A DNA stretch of 64,000 nt, taken from Heterodera schachtii (Eukaryota > Nematoda > Chromadorea > Rhabditida > Heteroderidae). The stretch is taken from assembly GCA_023374025.1 (NCBI GenBank), contig SIJG01000204.1, forward strand, positions 71,760-135,759, written 5' to 3'. Position numbers and translations under genes: made by a program. Below are positions 1-13,169 of the stretch, piece by piece. The number at the start of each line of letters is the position of its first letter. Positions within the stretch are counted from its first letter, which is position 1. Under the pieces are notes generated by a model. The model saw nothing but the letters and a program-made list of their open reading frames with translations. It ran no database searches and was not told the DNA's origin.

Positions 1-2254
1 ATAAATTATTTACCTATTTACTTCATTTCACTTATTAAATTATTGCAAAAAATTTAATTATTATTTTTTAAATTTTTTTTTGCTCTTTTAACTCATGAAA
101 AGGCACGAGTGTTTCCGTTCTGTCGGTTGAAAAAATGCATCTTTTACTTTATGACAATTTTTTATATCTTTTATAAAAATGAATGTTTACTTTTTTCAAT
201 TTACTTGCGAAATGTCGAGAGAAATCATCATTTCATTTAAATTTTTTTCTTAATTTTTATCATTTGTAATAACCATTTATTTAATTCAGTTCACTTACAA
301 ATTAATGTGAAAAGTTTAATTATTATCTTTTATTGTTTTTTCACCATCCCCGCTACAAATAAGAGTACTACGGATGATTAAATTTATAATTTTTTATAGG
401 ATTAATTTTATTTGATCATTTATGAATTATATATATTTGTTTGCTTTGTAGTTCATTAATATAAACATCATTTATTTTGACTTTTTAAAAATCTTTTATT
501 GTAATTATAGTTTTTTTTAAATTTATTATATACATTTCTTTTTTAAATATATATTATGCTTTATGCCGGTCAGTTAAAATTTTCGTGTCTTAAAGAACAG
601 TAAAAATGTTGATTTTCATTTCGGTTGATTATTTTTATTGTTTTTTCATCATTTTGTTATGTTATTTTTTTTAACTACATACTATATCGGATTATCTTTA
701 TAATTAATTATTCTATTAAAAAAAATTGTTAAATTAAAAATAATTTGTTTATATTTTTTGAAGTTTTGTAGATGTTATTTTAATTTTTTTAAATATTAAT
801 ATTTTATAAATTTATTTTATTATTATTCGTTTATTTGAAATTTTTCCAAATTTCTTTAAATATGAATTATCGATTTGTTATTTTAATTTATCTTTTTACA
901 TTTTTGAATGATTTAGACCAATCAAGAGACCCAAGATAGGTTAACTTTATTTTAAATGATCTGCCTGCAGATTTCTTGCGGTTCTCCGTAATAATTTTCT
1001 CTCATATAATTATTATTTTTAAATTTAATATATTTTAATAATTTTTTTTAGTTATAATAATTCAATAGTCCTTGTCATGCAGTATTTACGATAAAAATTT
1101 TTAATAATAATAATATAAATAATATTAATTAGTTTGTTTCTGATATGTCATTTTTTGTTCATCTTGTTTGTTTATTTTTTTAGAATTTATCATTAACAAT
1201 TAAAAATATAAAAATTTAATTTTGTACAAATATATTTTTTTCTTTTCTTTTTTTTATGCTCTGTTTTTCTCTTAACAAAGTTCTTTTAATTTACTATTTT
1301 CTTACTTTTTGATAATTTTCATTATTCGATCTTTAATCTCTTTTTTTCATGTCGCCGTGTTTATATTTTCGTTGTATTTTGTAGCAAAGATAAAATTATA
1401 TTAAAATATTTATAATTTCATATTTAGAGCCAATTTTTGAAAATACTTTTTTAAATATTTCATATCAATTGTTAATTTTTGATATTTAAAAAGGAATCTA
1501 AAAATTTTTTAACAAAAATTTTTTGTTATAAAATTCAAGGTTTTTTGGTACAAATTTTGTTAATAAATTTTTTATTTTGCTTAATATAATGAATTAATTA
1601 ATTATTGTATGATCGTTTATTTTTCTTTTAATTCGAAACTTCTTTACTTTCTATTTTTTCTAAATTATTTTTTTATATCATTTGTTTGAATTTTTTAATA
1701 TATAAATATTGTTTTATTAATTAATTTTTATTACTTCATGATCGGAAGAATAATTAGTGTTTTTTCTTTGTAATTTCTCACATTTTTAAAAATTATTTCA
1801 ATATTCTTTCATATAACTATCGATATCAATTTTTATATATTTGGTATTTATTTGTAATCAGTAGTAGTTAAAATAGCGCAATTATTGATAAAACATATTC
1901 ACTAATTTTTATTATTGAAATAAAATATATGCATTTTAATTTTTTTTTTCACATTTGAACTAATTTTCATTAATTGAATATTGTCTTATTTATTATTCTT
2001 TTAAAATTCATAAGCTTTATATTTCATATTGAAAAAAATTTATAAAAATTGTTTTTTAAAAAACAATTCATTTTTAATTTTAATTTATCACTAATTTGCG
2101 GTCAATCATAATATGTTTTAATGTCCAAAACAAAACAGTTTTTCATTCGTTTTTATTATTTACTCGCGTAATTTGGCCATTTTGTGTACAGTACGTAGGA
2201 AGAATAAATATTTCATTTTTATTTATTTTATTTTTAGAAAACTGTATTTTAATT
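1..2254. other. T-rich intergenic DNA, no gene seen
   Basis: The plus strand is strongly T-rich, with poly-T and poly-A tracts and stops in every frame. I see no splice-like exon, RNA gene or repeat with a clear boundary. The longest open stretches are short and of low complexity. Confidence 0.6.
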
Positions 2255-2360
2255 ACGAAGCGCCAATTAGTGATTTTTTGACCGATAGTGAGATCAGAAT
2301 CGAAAATTTTTATGCAGAAATGCCTTTTTTGAGCTCCTTTCTTTTTAAAACAATTTCAAT
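2255..2360 (+). mobile_element. fragment of the 52-kb TA-flanked element
   Basis: This piece reads collinearly with about 52622-52735, sharing landmarks such as GACCGATAGTGAGA, GCAGAAATGC and CTCCTTTCTT at matching spacing, with roughly four in five bases alike by eye. It lacks both terminal inverted repeats of that element, so it is an internal remnant. It sits where the plus strand changes from T-rich to A-rich. A third, shorter relative is at 18490-18535. Confidence 0.6.
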
Positions 2361-2987
2361 AGACCCAAAATTTAAAACATAAAATAAAAAATCGAATAAC
2401 AAATCAAAAGGACCTAATAAAAATACAATAATGTAATTATATAATTACTAATGAAAGTTTTTCAATTGAACGGAATGTAATTATAACGAAATAGCAATTG
2501 TTAAAAATTAATTTGAGAATTTTTTTGCTTTCTATTTTTTCTTCTCTACAAATGGATTACATTCAAATTTCCTATAATAATAATAATAATTGGTAAAAAT
2601 AAAACATTTTCCAGTAATGAGTGCTAGAATATTTCGTAATAAATAATAAAAATCCAATGCGAATAATTAAATCTCTTTCATCAATTCATTGAAAATTGTT
2701 GTAAAAAGGACAGAATGGATGGAAGAGATAAACAAATTATTAGTATAATATCTCAATGCAAACAACCGAAAATAATACGTCATTGAATGGATAAAAATAT
2801 AATATATAAAAATAATCTTAAATAAATGCTTAATAAATTTTTAGAAAGGACATAATTAATAAATTTTTATAAATTTTTATTATTCATTTTGATAAATAGC
2901 GTCGATTCCTCGTAAAATTCATAGCAATAGAAATGATGGGATTGAGTTGAAATAATTCTTAATAAAAAAAGATTGCATTGTTATATA
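2361..2987. other. A-rich intergenic DNA, nothing recognised
   Basis: A-rich background after the composition switch near 2350. No coding stretch, RNA gene or bounded repeat is visible. Confidence 0.5.
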
Positions 2988-3308
2988 CAAAGGCGTAGCC
3001 TTACCCTTGGCTTCGGGGGGGGGGGGCTTAAGTGAAAAATTCGATTTTTAGGGGGTGTATTTTTCATTTTTCAGTCAAAATTAATATTTTTTTGCCATTT
3101 TGGTCCACATTTTCCAAAAATATAGTAAAATGGGGGTCCGGCGGTGCCGATAGGCGCCGCCGGGGAAATTTTTGGTATTTCAATGCAATTTTGTTAAGAA
3201 AATTGCTTAAATTTAAAAAAAATTTACTGAAAATTTCTTACTTTTTTGGGTTTCGGGGGGGGGGGGGGGCTTTAGCCCCCTCAGCCCCCCCCCCTGCCTA
3301 CGCCCTTG
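2988..3308. mobile_element. 321-bp MITE-like element with poly-G tracts
   Basis: The ends form a short inverted repeat: CAAAGGCGTAG on the left and the complement of CAAGGGCGTAG on the right. Inside are G-runs of 12 (3015-3026) and 15 (3255-3269), C-runs near 3275-3292, the recurrent module AGGGGGTGTATTTTTC near 3049-3064, and a perfect GC hairpin at 3138-3163. I see no coding capacity and no convincing target duplication. Ends of this type are common in animal non-autonomous DNA transposons, but the superfamily cannot be fixed here. Confidence 0.65.
3138..3163. repeat. 26-nt GC hairpin, identical copy at 58063-58088
   Basis: The sequence folds into an 11-bp stem (one G-U pair) closed by a GATA loop: CCGGCGGTGCC, GATA, GGCGCCGCCGG. 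A 26/26 identical copy lies 55 kb away. In both places a G-run precedes it and a related AATGCAATTT segment follows. Confidence 0.8.
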
Positions 3309-3869
3309 AAAAGTATTAACTTAATAAATAATACTATTGTTTAATAAACACAATTAATACTTAAGATAATTTTAATAAATATTTTTTATTCAATTAAAAA
3401 AGTTTACTCTAATTAGGAAAAAAAGATTTTAAAATAATTGAAGAAATTAGTTAAAAGTATGATAAAAAATATTCTACCAAAAACGATTAATGACTCATCA
3501 TAATTTAATAAGTTTGTTTGTAATTTACATTAAAAATACGTATTTTAACTATTTACGCAGCGAAAAAAGTACTAATTATGCCTATGTATAAAGAAATTAT
3601 TAAATAACAAATATTTTCATAAGCGAATAATCATAAAAATCCGGCTTCAAAAATGTTTTAAATTTATAGTTTAAAAATAGAAAAAAAGAAATAGTGCACC
3701 ATATTTCAAAAAGAAATCGGAAAGTGTAACAGAAAAATTTTTATGATTTTTTTTTTACAAAATTTCCTCCTAATTATATGTTCCAAAATTATAAGGCACT
3801 AAGTATCTCAAAAAATATTTTTTTTTAATTTTTAAAATCAAATGATTTTTAAACAATAAATTATTTTTA
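3309..3869. other. A-rich intergenic DNA, nothing recognised
   Basis: A-rich background with stops in all frames. No gene, RNA or bounded repeat seen. Confidence 0.5.
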
Positions 3870-5000
3870 ATAAACAAATGTTTTGCTTTAAATAAAAATA
3901 GCTGGAAGATAATTTAATAAATAACAAATGTCTAGGCTTAAAAATCAAATCGATGCCCAGAAAACAAGAATTGAGTCCAAAAATTAAAAAATAATAAAAA
4001 ACATTTCATAAAACACTATTTAAAATAAGAATGGAGTTCTCAAATTAATTAAATTTCATAAAATACTATTTAAAATATGAATGGAGTTCTTAAATAAATT
4101 AATAACTTATAAAAGTATTTATTTAAAATTAAAAACAGAGAAAAAATGAAATTACATTTTTTATTACAGAAAAAAGATTTTCTTTTCGAAAAACGAAACT
4201 TGTCAAAAATATAAATTTCTTATGTTAATTAAAAAAATTATTGGTCATTAAGAAAATGACAAGCCATAGATACGACAGTCATCGGTTTCTTTCTATTAAT
4301 ATTTAAAAATATTATTATTTATAAGTATCTTTGAGATGAATTAATTAAAATGATCGCTCAAATTAATTATATTGAAGAATTAATGAAACAAGGTAAGAAA
4401 TTGTGTTAAAAAATATAGAATTAAATAAATAGTAAAAATATTTAAAGAATTTTTGAAGTTTAAAATAAGTTTTTGAATTGAAAATAAACAATCAAAAAAT
4501 TTTAAGAAAACTTAAAAGATAACTAAAATAAGATAAACCAACACCAAAGAAACAATATAAAATATAAATTGAAATTGAAATTGAAATTTAAAATTGAAAA
4601 AATACTTAATAATTAAATTTTGTAAAATATTAGATAAATCGAAACCTTCACTCATCTATAAATTTTATTATGTGAATTGGAAGACAAAATTAATATAAAT
4701 TAAAATCAAGATAACTTAATTATATCTCAAAAATTATAAAGCCAGAAACATTAAACAAATATTTTTAGCGTGTTAACGCCTTTTATGCTCATAACACATC
4801 TATCCTTCCCAAGCTTATAAAATGTTAATAAAATAATATTAAACAAGGAAAAAGCTTATTATTATAGTAAATTTATTATATAGAATAATTGTTCAAAATT
4901 AATTATTAATGATTCAAAATAAAGTGGAACCTAACAACTCATCTAATTAATTTTTTACATTAATATGATGCATAAAATAATGGAATTCAAATTTTTAAAC
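3870..5000 (+). repeat. old long dispersed repeat, copy 1
   Basis: Ordered landmarks shared with the copies at 25080-26000 and 14000-14520 are AACAAGAATTGAG (near 3966), GTGAATTGGAAGACAAAATT (near 4672), GCTCATAACACA (near 4787), AAACAAGGAAAAA (near 4842) and AATGATTCAAAATAA (near 4908). The shared order over a kilobase shows descent from one long, non-coding, A-rich unit. The boundaries are approximate. The copies are too diverged by eye to say whether the unit was a transposon or a large tandem block. Confidence 0.55.
4003..4102 (+). repeat. two-copy 50-bp tandem duplication
   Basis: A 50-bp unit beginning ATTTCATAAAA and containing GAATGGAGTTCT occurs at 4003-4052 and again at 4053-4102 with only a few substitutions. 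It lies inside copy 1 of the long dispersed repeat. The copies at 14 and 25 kb do not show the same doubling, so it looks local and more recent. Confidence 0.75.
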
Positions 5001-5612
5001 ACTAGAATTCATTTAAAATAGAAAATATTTTCATTTAATTAATTTTTAACAATTTAATATATGATAAAATTATACTAAGATGTAAATATTAAAACAAATG
5101 AAGCACTAAAATACACGTCATCTATGAGGGTTCAATCCTTTGTGGTAACGACATCACATGAAATAATTCAATCTATGATGAAAATTTTTTTTGGCAATCT
5201 TCATATTATTACCTCACAAACATCCTCAATTTATTTAAAAGCACAAATATTTAATGAAATTATTATTTGTTTTTAACAACAAAGAATTCTGTGCAAACCG
5301 CTTTTGCGTGAAAAAATTAAATATAAAATAAAAACCATAAATAATGTCATAACAATTCAGAATAATTTAAGTGCAGAAGCCATGAGAAGATACGCAAATC
5401 GAATGAAAGTCATTTGACAATCTAATTGCATATAATATATATATATTATCTCACAAATATCTACAGTATATTTAACTATTAAACATTAAAACTAAAAAAA
5501 CATATTTACACACATTTTACCGAAAATTTCAAATAAATTTAACAGCCTAACAATAAGTAAAAACATTGCTAAATGCCAGCCCAGAGTTCAACTAAGATGA
5601 GTGCATTATTAC
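5001..5612. other. A-rich intergenic DNA, nothing recognised
   Basis: A-rich background with a short TA run near 5432-5447. No gene, RNA or bounded repeat seen. Confidence 0.45.
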
Positions 5613-5712
5613 TCTAGGTTATTAAAATAAAATCAAAAATCCGACATGTCGCCCCCCGAGGTCCCCGGCCCCCGACTTTTTGCCCCCCGAGGGCTCGGGG
5701 CTTAAACCTAGA
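5613..5712. mobile_element. 100-bp GC-rich foldback element
   Basis: A perfect 8-bp inverted repeat, TCTAGGTT at 5613-5620 and AACCTAGA at 5705-5712, encloses an almost pure GC block at 5641-5702. The block has two related halves starting GACATGTC (5643) and GACTTTTT (5674), each followed by GCCCCCCGAGG, and ends in a hairpin CCCCGAG-GG-CTCGGGG. The halves are 31 bp apart (15+16), close to the 15-bp step of the foldback arrays described below, so it may be a decayed relative. The plus strand turns T-rich just after it. Confidence 0.55.
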
Positions 5713-7860
5713 TAATTCAGAACTGGACATTTCATTTGATTTATTCATTTTTCCTTATTTTTTCAAAAAAAAATAATATGGTGGATACTTTTTTTTATCT
5801 TTATTTATTTATATTTATTTAATAAGAAATTAATATTATTTATATTCAATAAATATTAAGTATCTTTATTTTGTTTTATTGAAGGTTTTGTAATTTATCT
5901 TAAACAAATTGAGCTTTAATATTATTTATTGTGGCTTATATTTAAAAAATAAACATATAGACGAAAAATATTTTATAATCATTTTATTTAATTTTAATTA
6001 AATTTAAAAAAAAAAAAGAATTTTCGCTGCGATTTTTTTTTTAATAAATTCCTAAACCGAAAATTTTTAATAAAATTCTTATTTCTTTAATTCAATTTTT
6101 GTTTTTCGGTCATAATATAGTGTTTTTTTTTAGAATTTTTGTTTCTTTTTTTTAAATAAAACTGTGATATTGATTTGATTTTTGCAATTTGCAAAATAGA
6201 AAATTAAATTAAAATAATTCAAAATCCAAAGAAAATTAAAATGGGTTTGAGCCTCAAGAATGAAATCATTAAAATATTGATATTTTTATTTTATTTTATT
6301 ATATTTTAAATAATTACTTAAAATACTCATTTGGATTATGATTGACTAATTAATTTATATAACAAAGAGTAGAAAATATATCTGCAAGTAATATTTAAAA
6401 AGATTTACAGAAAATAATTTAATAAAAAATACTCAAAATTTTATTTTATAAAATCTCTTTATTTTTGACCACAAATTTTATTGTATTGTTGATCTTTGAT
6501 GTTCTTATTCTGTATATAAAATTTTTCATACCGAATCTGTATTTAATTTTGTTTGATTTTCCATTTCTTTTATTCATTTTTTTACATAAAATCTTTTTAA
6601 ATTAAAATAATGCTATTTTTTTATCTTGGTATAATATTTTATTTACAATGACTCTCATTTTTTAATTTTTAACTTTATAGAAATATTTCTTAGATTATAT
6701 TATATTTTTAATTTTTTTAGGCATAAATTCTGCGAGTGTTGTCATGCGTTGGCTCGACTATAATTATTATGTTTTTGTAAAAATTTTTTTGTTTGGTTTT
6801 CTTTAATTATATTCTGAAAATATGAGTTATTTTAGCGTTCTTGGGTTTTTATATTTAAACAATTTTATTATTCTCATTAAAATTTATATTGCAATTTCTC
6901 TCTTTTCAGATTTATAAAAAATAAAATCTTTATAAAATGTAAAAGCTCATTTGTTAAAATTAATTTTCTAAAATTTCATTTTGCTTATATTATGTTTGTT
7001 TTTTCGCTTTTAGATGTGAATGTTTCTTTTTCGTAATTTTTTTTTTTTGCTTAATTTTTAACGTAAAAAATTAAGTATCAAAATTAAGATTTGAAATTAT
7101 GTACTACATAAAATTATTTTTAGTTATTAAAGAAGACAGGAAAAAGATTAAAAATAAATATTATATTTTTATTGTGCGAGTAATGTGAATATTTTTGTTT
7201 AATCAGCATTTAATAGAATTTAAAGAATTAGTAATAATTAATATTATTTAGTATGCAATAAATAGTATTTTTGTTATTTAGAAGTCGTGAGATAATTATT
7301 TTTATGAAATAATAATAATAAAAAGAGAAAATCGTACTAAATTTGTTTTATTATATGCAAAATTATTTTATCAATTTTTTATCATTCTTTGGACAGTTCC
7401 AGAATATTTTTTCCTCGAATGGATTTTATTCAAAAACGGTTTATAATTTTTTATATTAATTATTTCCAATAAATTTCGTATATTTTTATTAGTTGATTTT
7501 TTTGTGTAATTATTTTTGAAAGTGACAAGGCATTATGCGCTTTCAATTTCTGACAAAATTTTTTTTTCCTTTCTTGTCAATACTTTAAACAATTTTATAT
7601 TTAAAAAAAGACATTTACTTGTTATCTTTATAATAATTTTGGATGAAATAATTGAAACCAAAAATGATATTTATTCGTAAATTTTTAATTTATTCGCATT
7701 TTTTTAGTCGGGCTTTCTTTTTCAAGTTTATTAGATAATTTAGGCGCTTTTTTAATATAAATTTAAATTTAATTAATTTATTTTTCTCATTCAATAATTT
7801 GTGTTTATTCATGTTTTTATTTATATAATTGTTACAGAACTAAAAATTTTTAAGTTTTTA
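5713..7860. other. T-rich intergenic DNA, nothing recognised
   Basis: A T-rich block with long poly-T tracts. I see no exon-like stretch, RNA gene or bounded repeat. Confidence 0.5.
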
Positions 7861-10837
7861 CAAAATAGAATTTTAATTTCTCATAATTATTAAATTTTTT
7901 TACAAAACCAAACTTCGAAATAAACAAATATTATAAATAAAACAAATATTATAAATAATCTTTGGCTTTAAAATTAAACTGAATTCTAAAAAAAGTTCAT
8001 CAAAAGTAAAATTAATAAAAATAATTAATTAAATTATCTTGTTGTCGAGTTTATTAATGAATATGACAAATAATTAAAGTTATTTGAAATAATTAAATTA
8101 AAAACAAGAATTCGAAAAATTAAAATTTAGATTATAGGCATAATTTACAATTATTTAATTTTATACAATAAAAAATAAAAATTTAATAAATTGCAAATAA
8201 AAAAGCAACCGTTTTACTGCAGAATAATAAAAGCTTAAATGAAAATTAATAATTTACTACCGACATGTACGACTTAATTGCGATCATCGCGAAAGTCAAG
8301 AAGATAAAAGTATCTTATATTTTAAATTAAACGGCAAAAAATAAGAATTACAAAAATGAAAATATTATTATTTTTATTCATAAAAATTAAAGTTCAAATA
8401 ATGGAAAGATAATTTAAATAAAACAAATAAATAAGAACAACAAACCAATAAAATATCATATTATTTCATACACAAAATGAAAATTCAAAAATATAAATAA
8501 TATTAATAATTTACATTAAATTTTTGTATTTTATTTACAATTTTAACATTAATTTGTACTTATTTCCAAAGTTGTATTTGTAACTTGGTATTTTTCATAT
8601 GAATTTAAAATGGTCATTATATGAAATTTTTTAATAATTCCTACATTCTGTCAAAAAGAATAATTAATAATTTTTGTATTTTGATTCAAAAAATAGGTAG
8701 TTTTTGGTGAAAATCTTTCAAAAAATATTGGTTCTCATGAAACTTACCGTTTAGTCTTAAGCATACAAAAGTTTATAACTAATCATGTCATAAAAATGCA
8801 AAAATTGTTAAATATTAATGAAAGAAATAATTTATTATTAAATTTAATCATGAGAGTACAAAAGTAAACTTATTAAGCAAAAAAGCAATTTAAAAGTGAA
8901 TTTTTTTTAATTATTAAAAAGTTTGCTTTTTTTGCACTAATTAAAAATATATTCCAAAATATTGAAAAAATTTGGAATTAATATTTTCTTTTAGTTATTT
9001 ACCCTGAAGAAAAACGAGAGAAATTGAAAAGCACACAATTGAAAAACCGTAAATAGATTAATATGAATTTATTAAGTAAAAAAAAATAATTTGATAAAAA
9101 TTAATTATTACGCCAAAAAAACAAAAATACTAAAATAACTATGTAATATATTGTAAATATAAGAAATTAAATAAACTAAATTCTTAATCAATATCCATAA
9201 ATTTATGGGATAATTTCATTTAAATGCATTTAGGTCAAGCAATAATTTATAATAAAAAAGAGTTAAATTTTTTTACGTTTATTTAAATGAATTAAATTAA
9301 TTAATAAATCTGTTTGTTTTGAATTTTCAATTATTAAAAATTATTTCAACAAGAAATATTCTTACATATTAAAAAAATGCAAATATTGCATTAAGTAAAA
9401 TTACCAATGCCAAAATTAAAAAAAAATATAAAAACTATATTTCTTCGGCCGATTATATTTGAATTTAAAGCAAGCGATTTCAATCTCTTAAGTAATATTT
9501 TAAAATCAATAAAATTTTATTTACATATATATTATCAAGCTTTTTTTATTTATAATTTGAGCATAATTAATTAATTTATATTAATTAAAATTATCTTATT
9601 TATTAAATTTCTCACAAATTTATCTTATATATTATAATATCAGAAGTAATAAATGTGAAATTTTTGATAATATTTATAATATTATCTTAAACTATGATAA
9701 TAAAGCTATGAAATGCAAAAAATATATGTTGTTTTTTCATAATTTTATTTATTATTTAATGTAACTAAAGATTAGTTTGCAAAAATCCACGGTTATTATC
9801 ATTAATAAATTTTATTATATTTACAATCAATGTTTATAAATTAATTGATTTTTTAAATGCTTCGAATTCTTTTCAATCAACTATATCTTATTATTTTATT
9901 TGATATAAATTATAAATTCTATTACTTTGTGTTATAATGGGAAGAAATGTTCCTAATAAAAAAAAACTATAAAATTTTAAAATTAATTAATAATAATCAA
10001 AATAAGTTGGATGTGCAATGACAGAAAAAATAGAGAATCCTGAAAAACAAAATTTCAAATTTTTAAAAAAAAACTAAGCGAATCTTACGACATGACAAAC
10101 ATTAATTATGTTAACAATATCAGTTCATATTTTTAATATTATTTTTAACTGCGCAGCGATTTTATGTACACAAAAATATCTTCAAATGTCGCACTCTTTT
10201 TTTTTGCACTTATTTTCATAAATTTAGTATAAAGCAATTTCCAGAAAAGTTTTAACTTGCAATTTTCGGAACCATTTGGATGCTTCTTAATTAGTCAAAG
10301 CAAATGTTGAAAGACATTTATTTATTATTTCAATATTTCTAATTAAAAATGAATTCAATTGACTTGTAAATTTAATTCATATTATTAAAAATTAATAAAA
10401 GTTTTTAAATTAAATTCACTAAATTTGTCATCGCAAACTAAAAATTTATTCAGGCTTCGGTCATGATATTTAAAGGACTTGGTAATTTATATAAAATAAT
10501 ATGAAAAGTGATAACAGATAATTAAATTAATGAATATTTTCTCAATATTCCGTAATGAATCAAAATGATAAAAGGAATTTAATAGAAAAAAAAACAATCA
10601 CTAATTATTACTTACTGCAAAATATCAAATAAAACAGATTAAACGAATAATAGATCAAACTGTCATTATAATCAAAATTTTAAAAATAAAATAATTGTAA
10701 TATGAAACAAGTTTTTTAAAAATGCGAGGAAACGTCATCAAAAACAATCTCGATCAAGGAGTAATAAAATAAATTATGAAGCATAAAACAATAATGTCAG
10801 AAATTAATTAAATAAATAAATTAAATAATTCAATTCA
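7861..10837. other. A-rich intergenic DNA with weak old-repeat traces
   Basis: The composition switches back to A-rich near 7860-7900. Around 8100-8130 the string AAAACAAGAATTCGAAAAATT resembles the start of the long dispersed repeat, hinting at a further decayed copy. No coding region or RNA gene is visible. Confidence 0.4.
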
Positions 10838-11340
10838 AAATCACGGCGCCGTCCGGTTAACCCTAATGTACGGCGTGACGAAAGTCATTTTCAATTTTTT
10901 TCAATTTTTTTAAATTTTTCAATTTTTCGCATCACTTCTCACCAATTTTCTCCATTTGTAGTAGACACAGCCGGACGCCATTGATACCGTTTTGTAGAGC
11001 TCATCGAGCTGTACAAAAAAGCTGCTGGTACCGGCACGCTTAGTTTGGGTTGGACATCGCCAGGGTCTGGGGCGAGCTGAGGGTCCACCGGCAGATGTGC
11101 CCGACCCATGACGGGCTCCAAGTGAATGGATCAAGGACCGGACCATGCCCGGGAGATAGCCATTGAAAAGATGAACAAAAAATTGTTCTTAACCGGGCCG
11201 GTCCGGATTCCGGATCAGGCACTTTTGGTGCCCCGAAAAGGGTGCGATCGGCTTCCGGAAAATGACCAATCAATCACTGAGTTTTTTTGTGGATCGGCTC
11301 AGCACGAATTCACTCACCGGGTGAAAAGATGCAAATTTTG
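10838..11340. other. GC-rich island of unknown identity
   Basis: About 500 bp of near-balanced base composition stands out from the AT-rich surroundings. Both strands have short open frames: a plus frame of 90 codons starts at ATG 11126 straight after an in-frame stop, and a proline-rich minus frame covers about 10939-11121. I recognise neither product. GGACCGGACC (near 11135) and GGCCGGTCCGG (near 11197) hint at internal palindromy. It could be a captured gene fragment, a decayed transposon core or foreign DNA, and I cannot choose between them from the sequence. Confidence 0.35.
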
Positions 11341-11440
11341 GACCTATATATGTAAAAATATTACAATTATATCATATTTTTTAAATGTTAATTTTTGAAA
11401 AATTAAAAGAAAAACAAATACTTAAAAATAAAAAGTAAAT

Positions 11441-11680
11441 AATGATAGGTAAATCAAAGTTTACCATAAGCCAATCATTAAGGGTGCATTTTTACTTTGA
11501 AAACTCGATCTTTAGGGGTGTATTTTTCCCGAAACTTCGGGTAAATTACACAAAGCCGAAGCTCGAAGTTCGAAGCCCAAAAAACGCAGTTTTCGAAGCT
11601 CGAAGTTTCGCTCATCCCTGGTTCCGAATACAAACTCCGGACCCGAGTTCGAGCAAAAAAGCAAAAAAAATTAAACAAGA
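11441..11680. mobile_element. composite transposon remnant, hAT-like end
   Basis: The module TTTAGGGGTGTATTTTTCCC (11511-11530) matches modules in the elements at 3 kb and 52 kb, and in reverse near 21178. Downstream, 11537-11622 is a self-complementary mix of CGAAGCTCGAAG words ending in CATCCCTGG. Read on the minus strand this begins CAGGGATGAGCGAAAC, which resembles a hAT terminal repeat. No matching left end or target duplication was found, so this is a fragment or a nest of fragments. Confidence 0.4.
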
Positions 11681-11689
11681 ATAATTTAC

Positions 11690-13150
11690 TTTCTAATGAT
11701 ATAAAAATAAATTAATTATAAATAAATAATTCAATATAGCAAATGAAGAAGTATTAACAAAAAAGGTGATTTATTATAATAGTACCATTCATATAATAAT
11801 TTTATGATATAAAAATAACAATAATAATTTATTTATAATAAATTAATCATAAGAATCCAAAATAATTGTGTTTAATAGATAGAATAAAACAAAAAGTATT
11901 TTGTTAAGTATGGATAACAATAAAATATCATAATAATATCATTTTAGTTAAATTTCATTTCTTTATTTTAATTATCTAAAATGGTTTGGATTACTGCTTG
12001 CTTTGAGCTAAGAAAAGCATATAAAAGGATGAATAACAATATATATGAATGAATAAAAATAAAATGGTAAAATAAATATAATAAATTAATGCTTTTATCT
12101 TATATTAAATCAAATATTTAAAACTAATTGTATTTTTAACTATTATTAAAATATTAATCAAAAGCTGAAAACTCAAACAGTATAAAATAAAATTACAAAA
12201 TTACATATTGATAAAAATTACCAAAAAACGAAAAATTGTTGAAGTTTTTAATGAAAATAACATATTTCATTATATATTTGTATTAATTCAAAATTTAAAT
12301 TTCATTTTATTAATTTGAAAATAATTTTTAATTCTAATTGAAATAAAGAATTGAGCTAAAATTTAATAGAGAAATTAGATGATAGTTAAATAATAGACAA
12401 TTATAAACAATTTATATAAAAAAAGAAAATTTTAGATTAAAAAACTGTCATATATAAGTATAAATTTATTAATTATGAATTAAATCTATTTTTTAAGATA
12501 ATGATATAAAGCAAGTAATTAATAATTATTAATAAAAAATGCAAAATACCATTTTATCTTAAAATAAAATATTTATCAATAAAACAAACTAATTTCCAGA
12601 ATTCAAATCATTAAAATAAAGACATACATGAATAAAATTTTAATATTTTTGCGGACAATCATTTATGACAATTAAATTAATTAATAATCTAAAAGAAATT
12701 CAAATTTAATAGCAAAAAAGAAAAATAATTTAATAATTGAGGAATGAAATTTTGTTTTTATCTGCAGTCAAACTTTCTTTACTGCTAAATACAGTCGCTC
12801 ATATAATATTTCCATCTTCTTCGCCCATTGTCGATCGATAAACATAATGAATTTAAAAATAATTAAAAACTAAATTGACGCAGTAATAATGGAAGAACTT
12901 AAAACTTTATTTGGCTTGAAAAGACTGAAAATTAAAACGGCTTTCATAAAATCATTCATAAAGAATCTAATGACAAATTTGAAATTAATAGAAAACAAGG
13001 AATTAATTTATTCTTAGTTAAAGTTTTTAAATTATTGGATCGATATCGCTAAAATAAGTGCTACAAGTATGAATAATCAATTTACCTACGAGTAAGAGCA
13101 TTTTGAAATTAAACTTATACATAATTAGAACTATATAGCAATTTTATGCC
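11690..13150. other. A-rich intergenic DNA, nothing recognised
   Basis: Uniform A-rich background. No gene, RNA gene or bounded repeat seen. Confidence 0.5.
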
Positions 13151-13169
13151 TAAAATAATTAAAATTAAA

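Noticed and set aside
3032..3319. 95-codon frame
   Set aside because: Crosses the poly-G MITE and its hairpin; glycine and proline runs come from the G and C tracts.
5125..5150. tRNA-like GGGTTCAATCC
   Set aside because: No matching cloverleaf arms upstream.
10919..11398. Protein-coding gene in the GC-rich island
   Set aside because: Frames on both strands are equally open and none is recognisable; kept only as an unexplained island.
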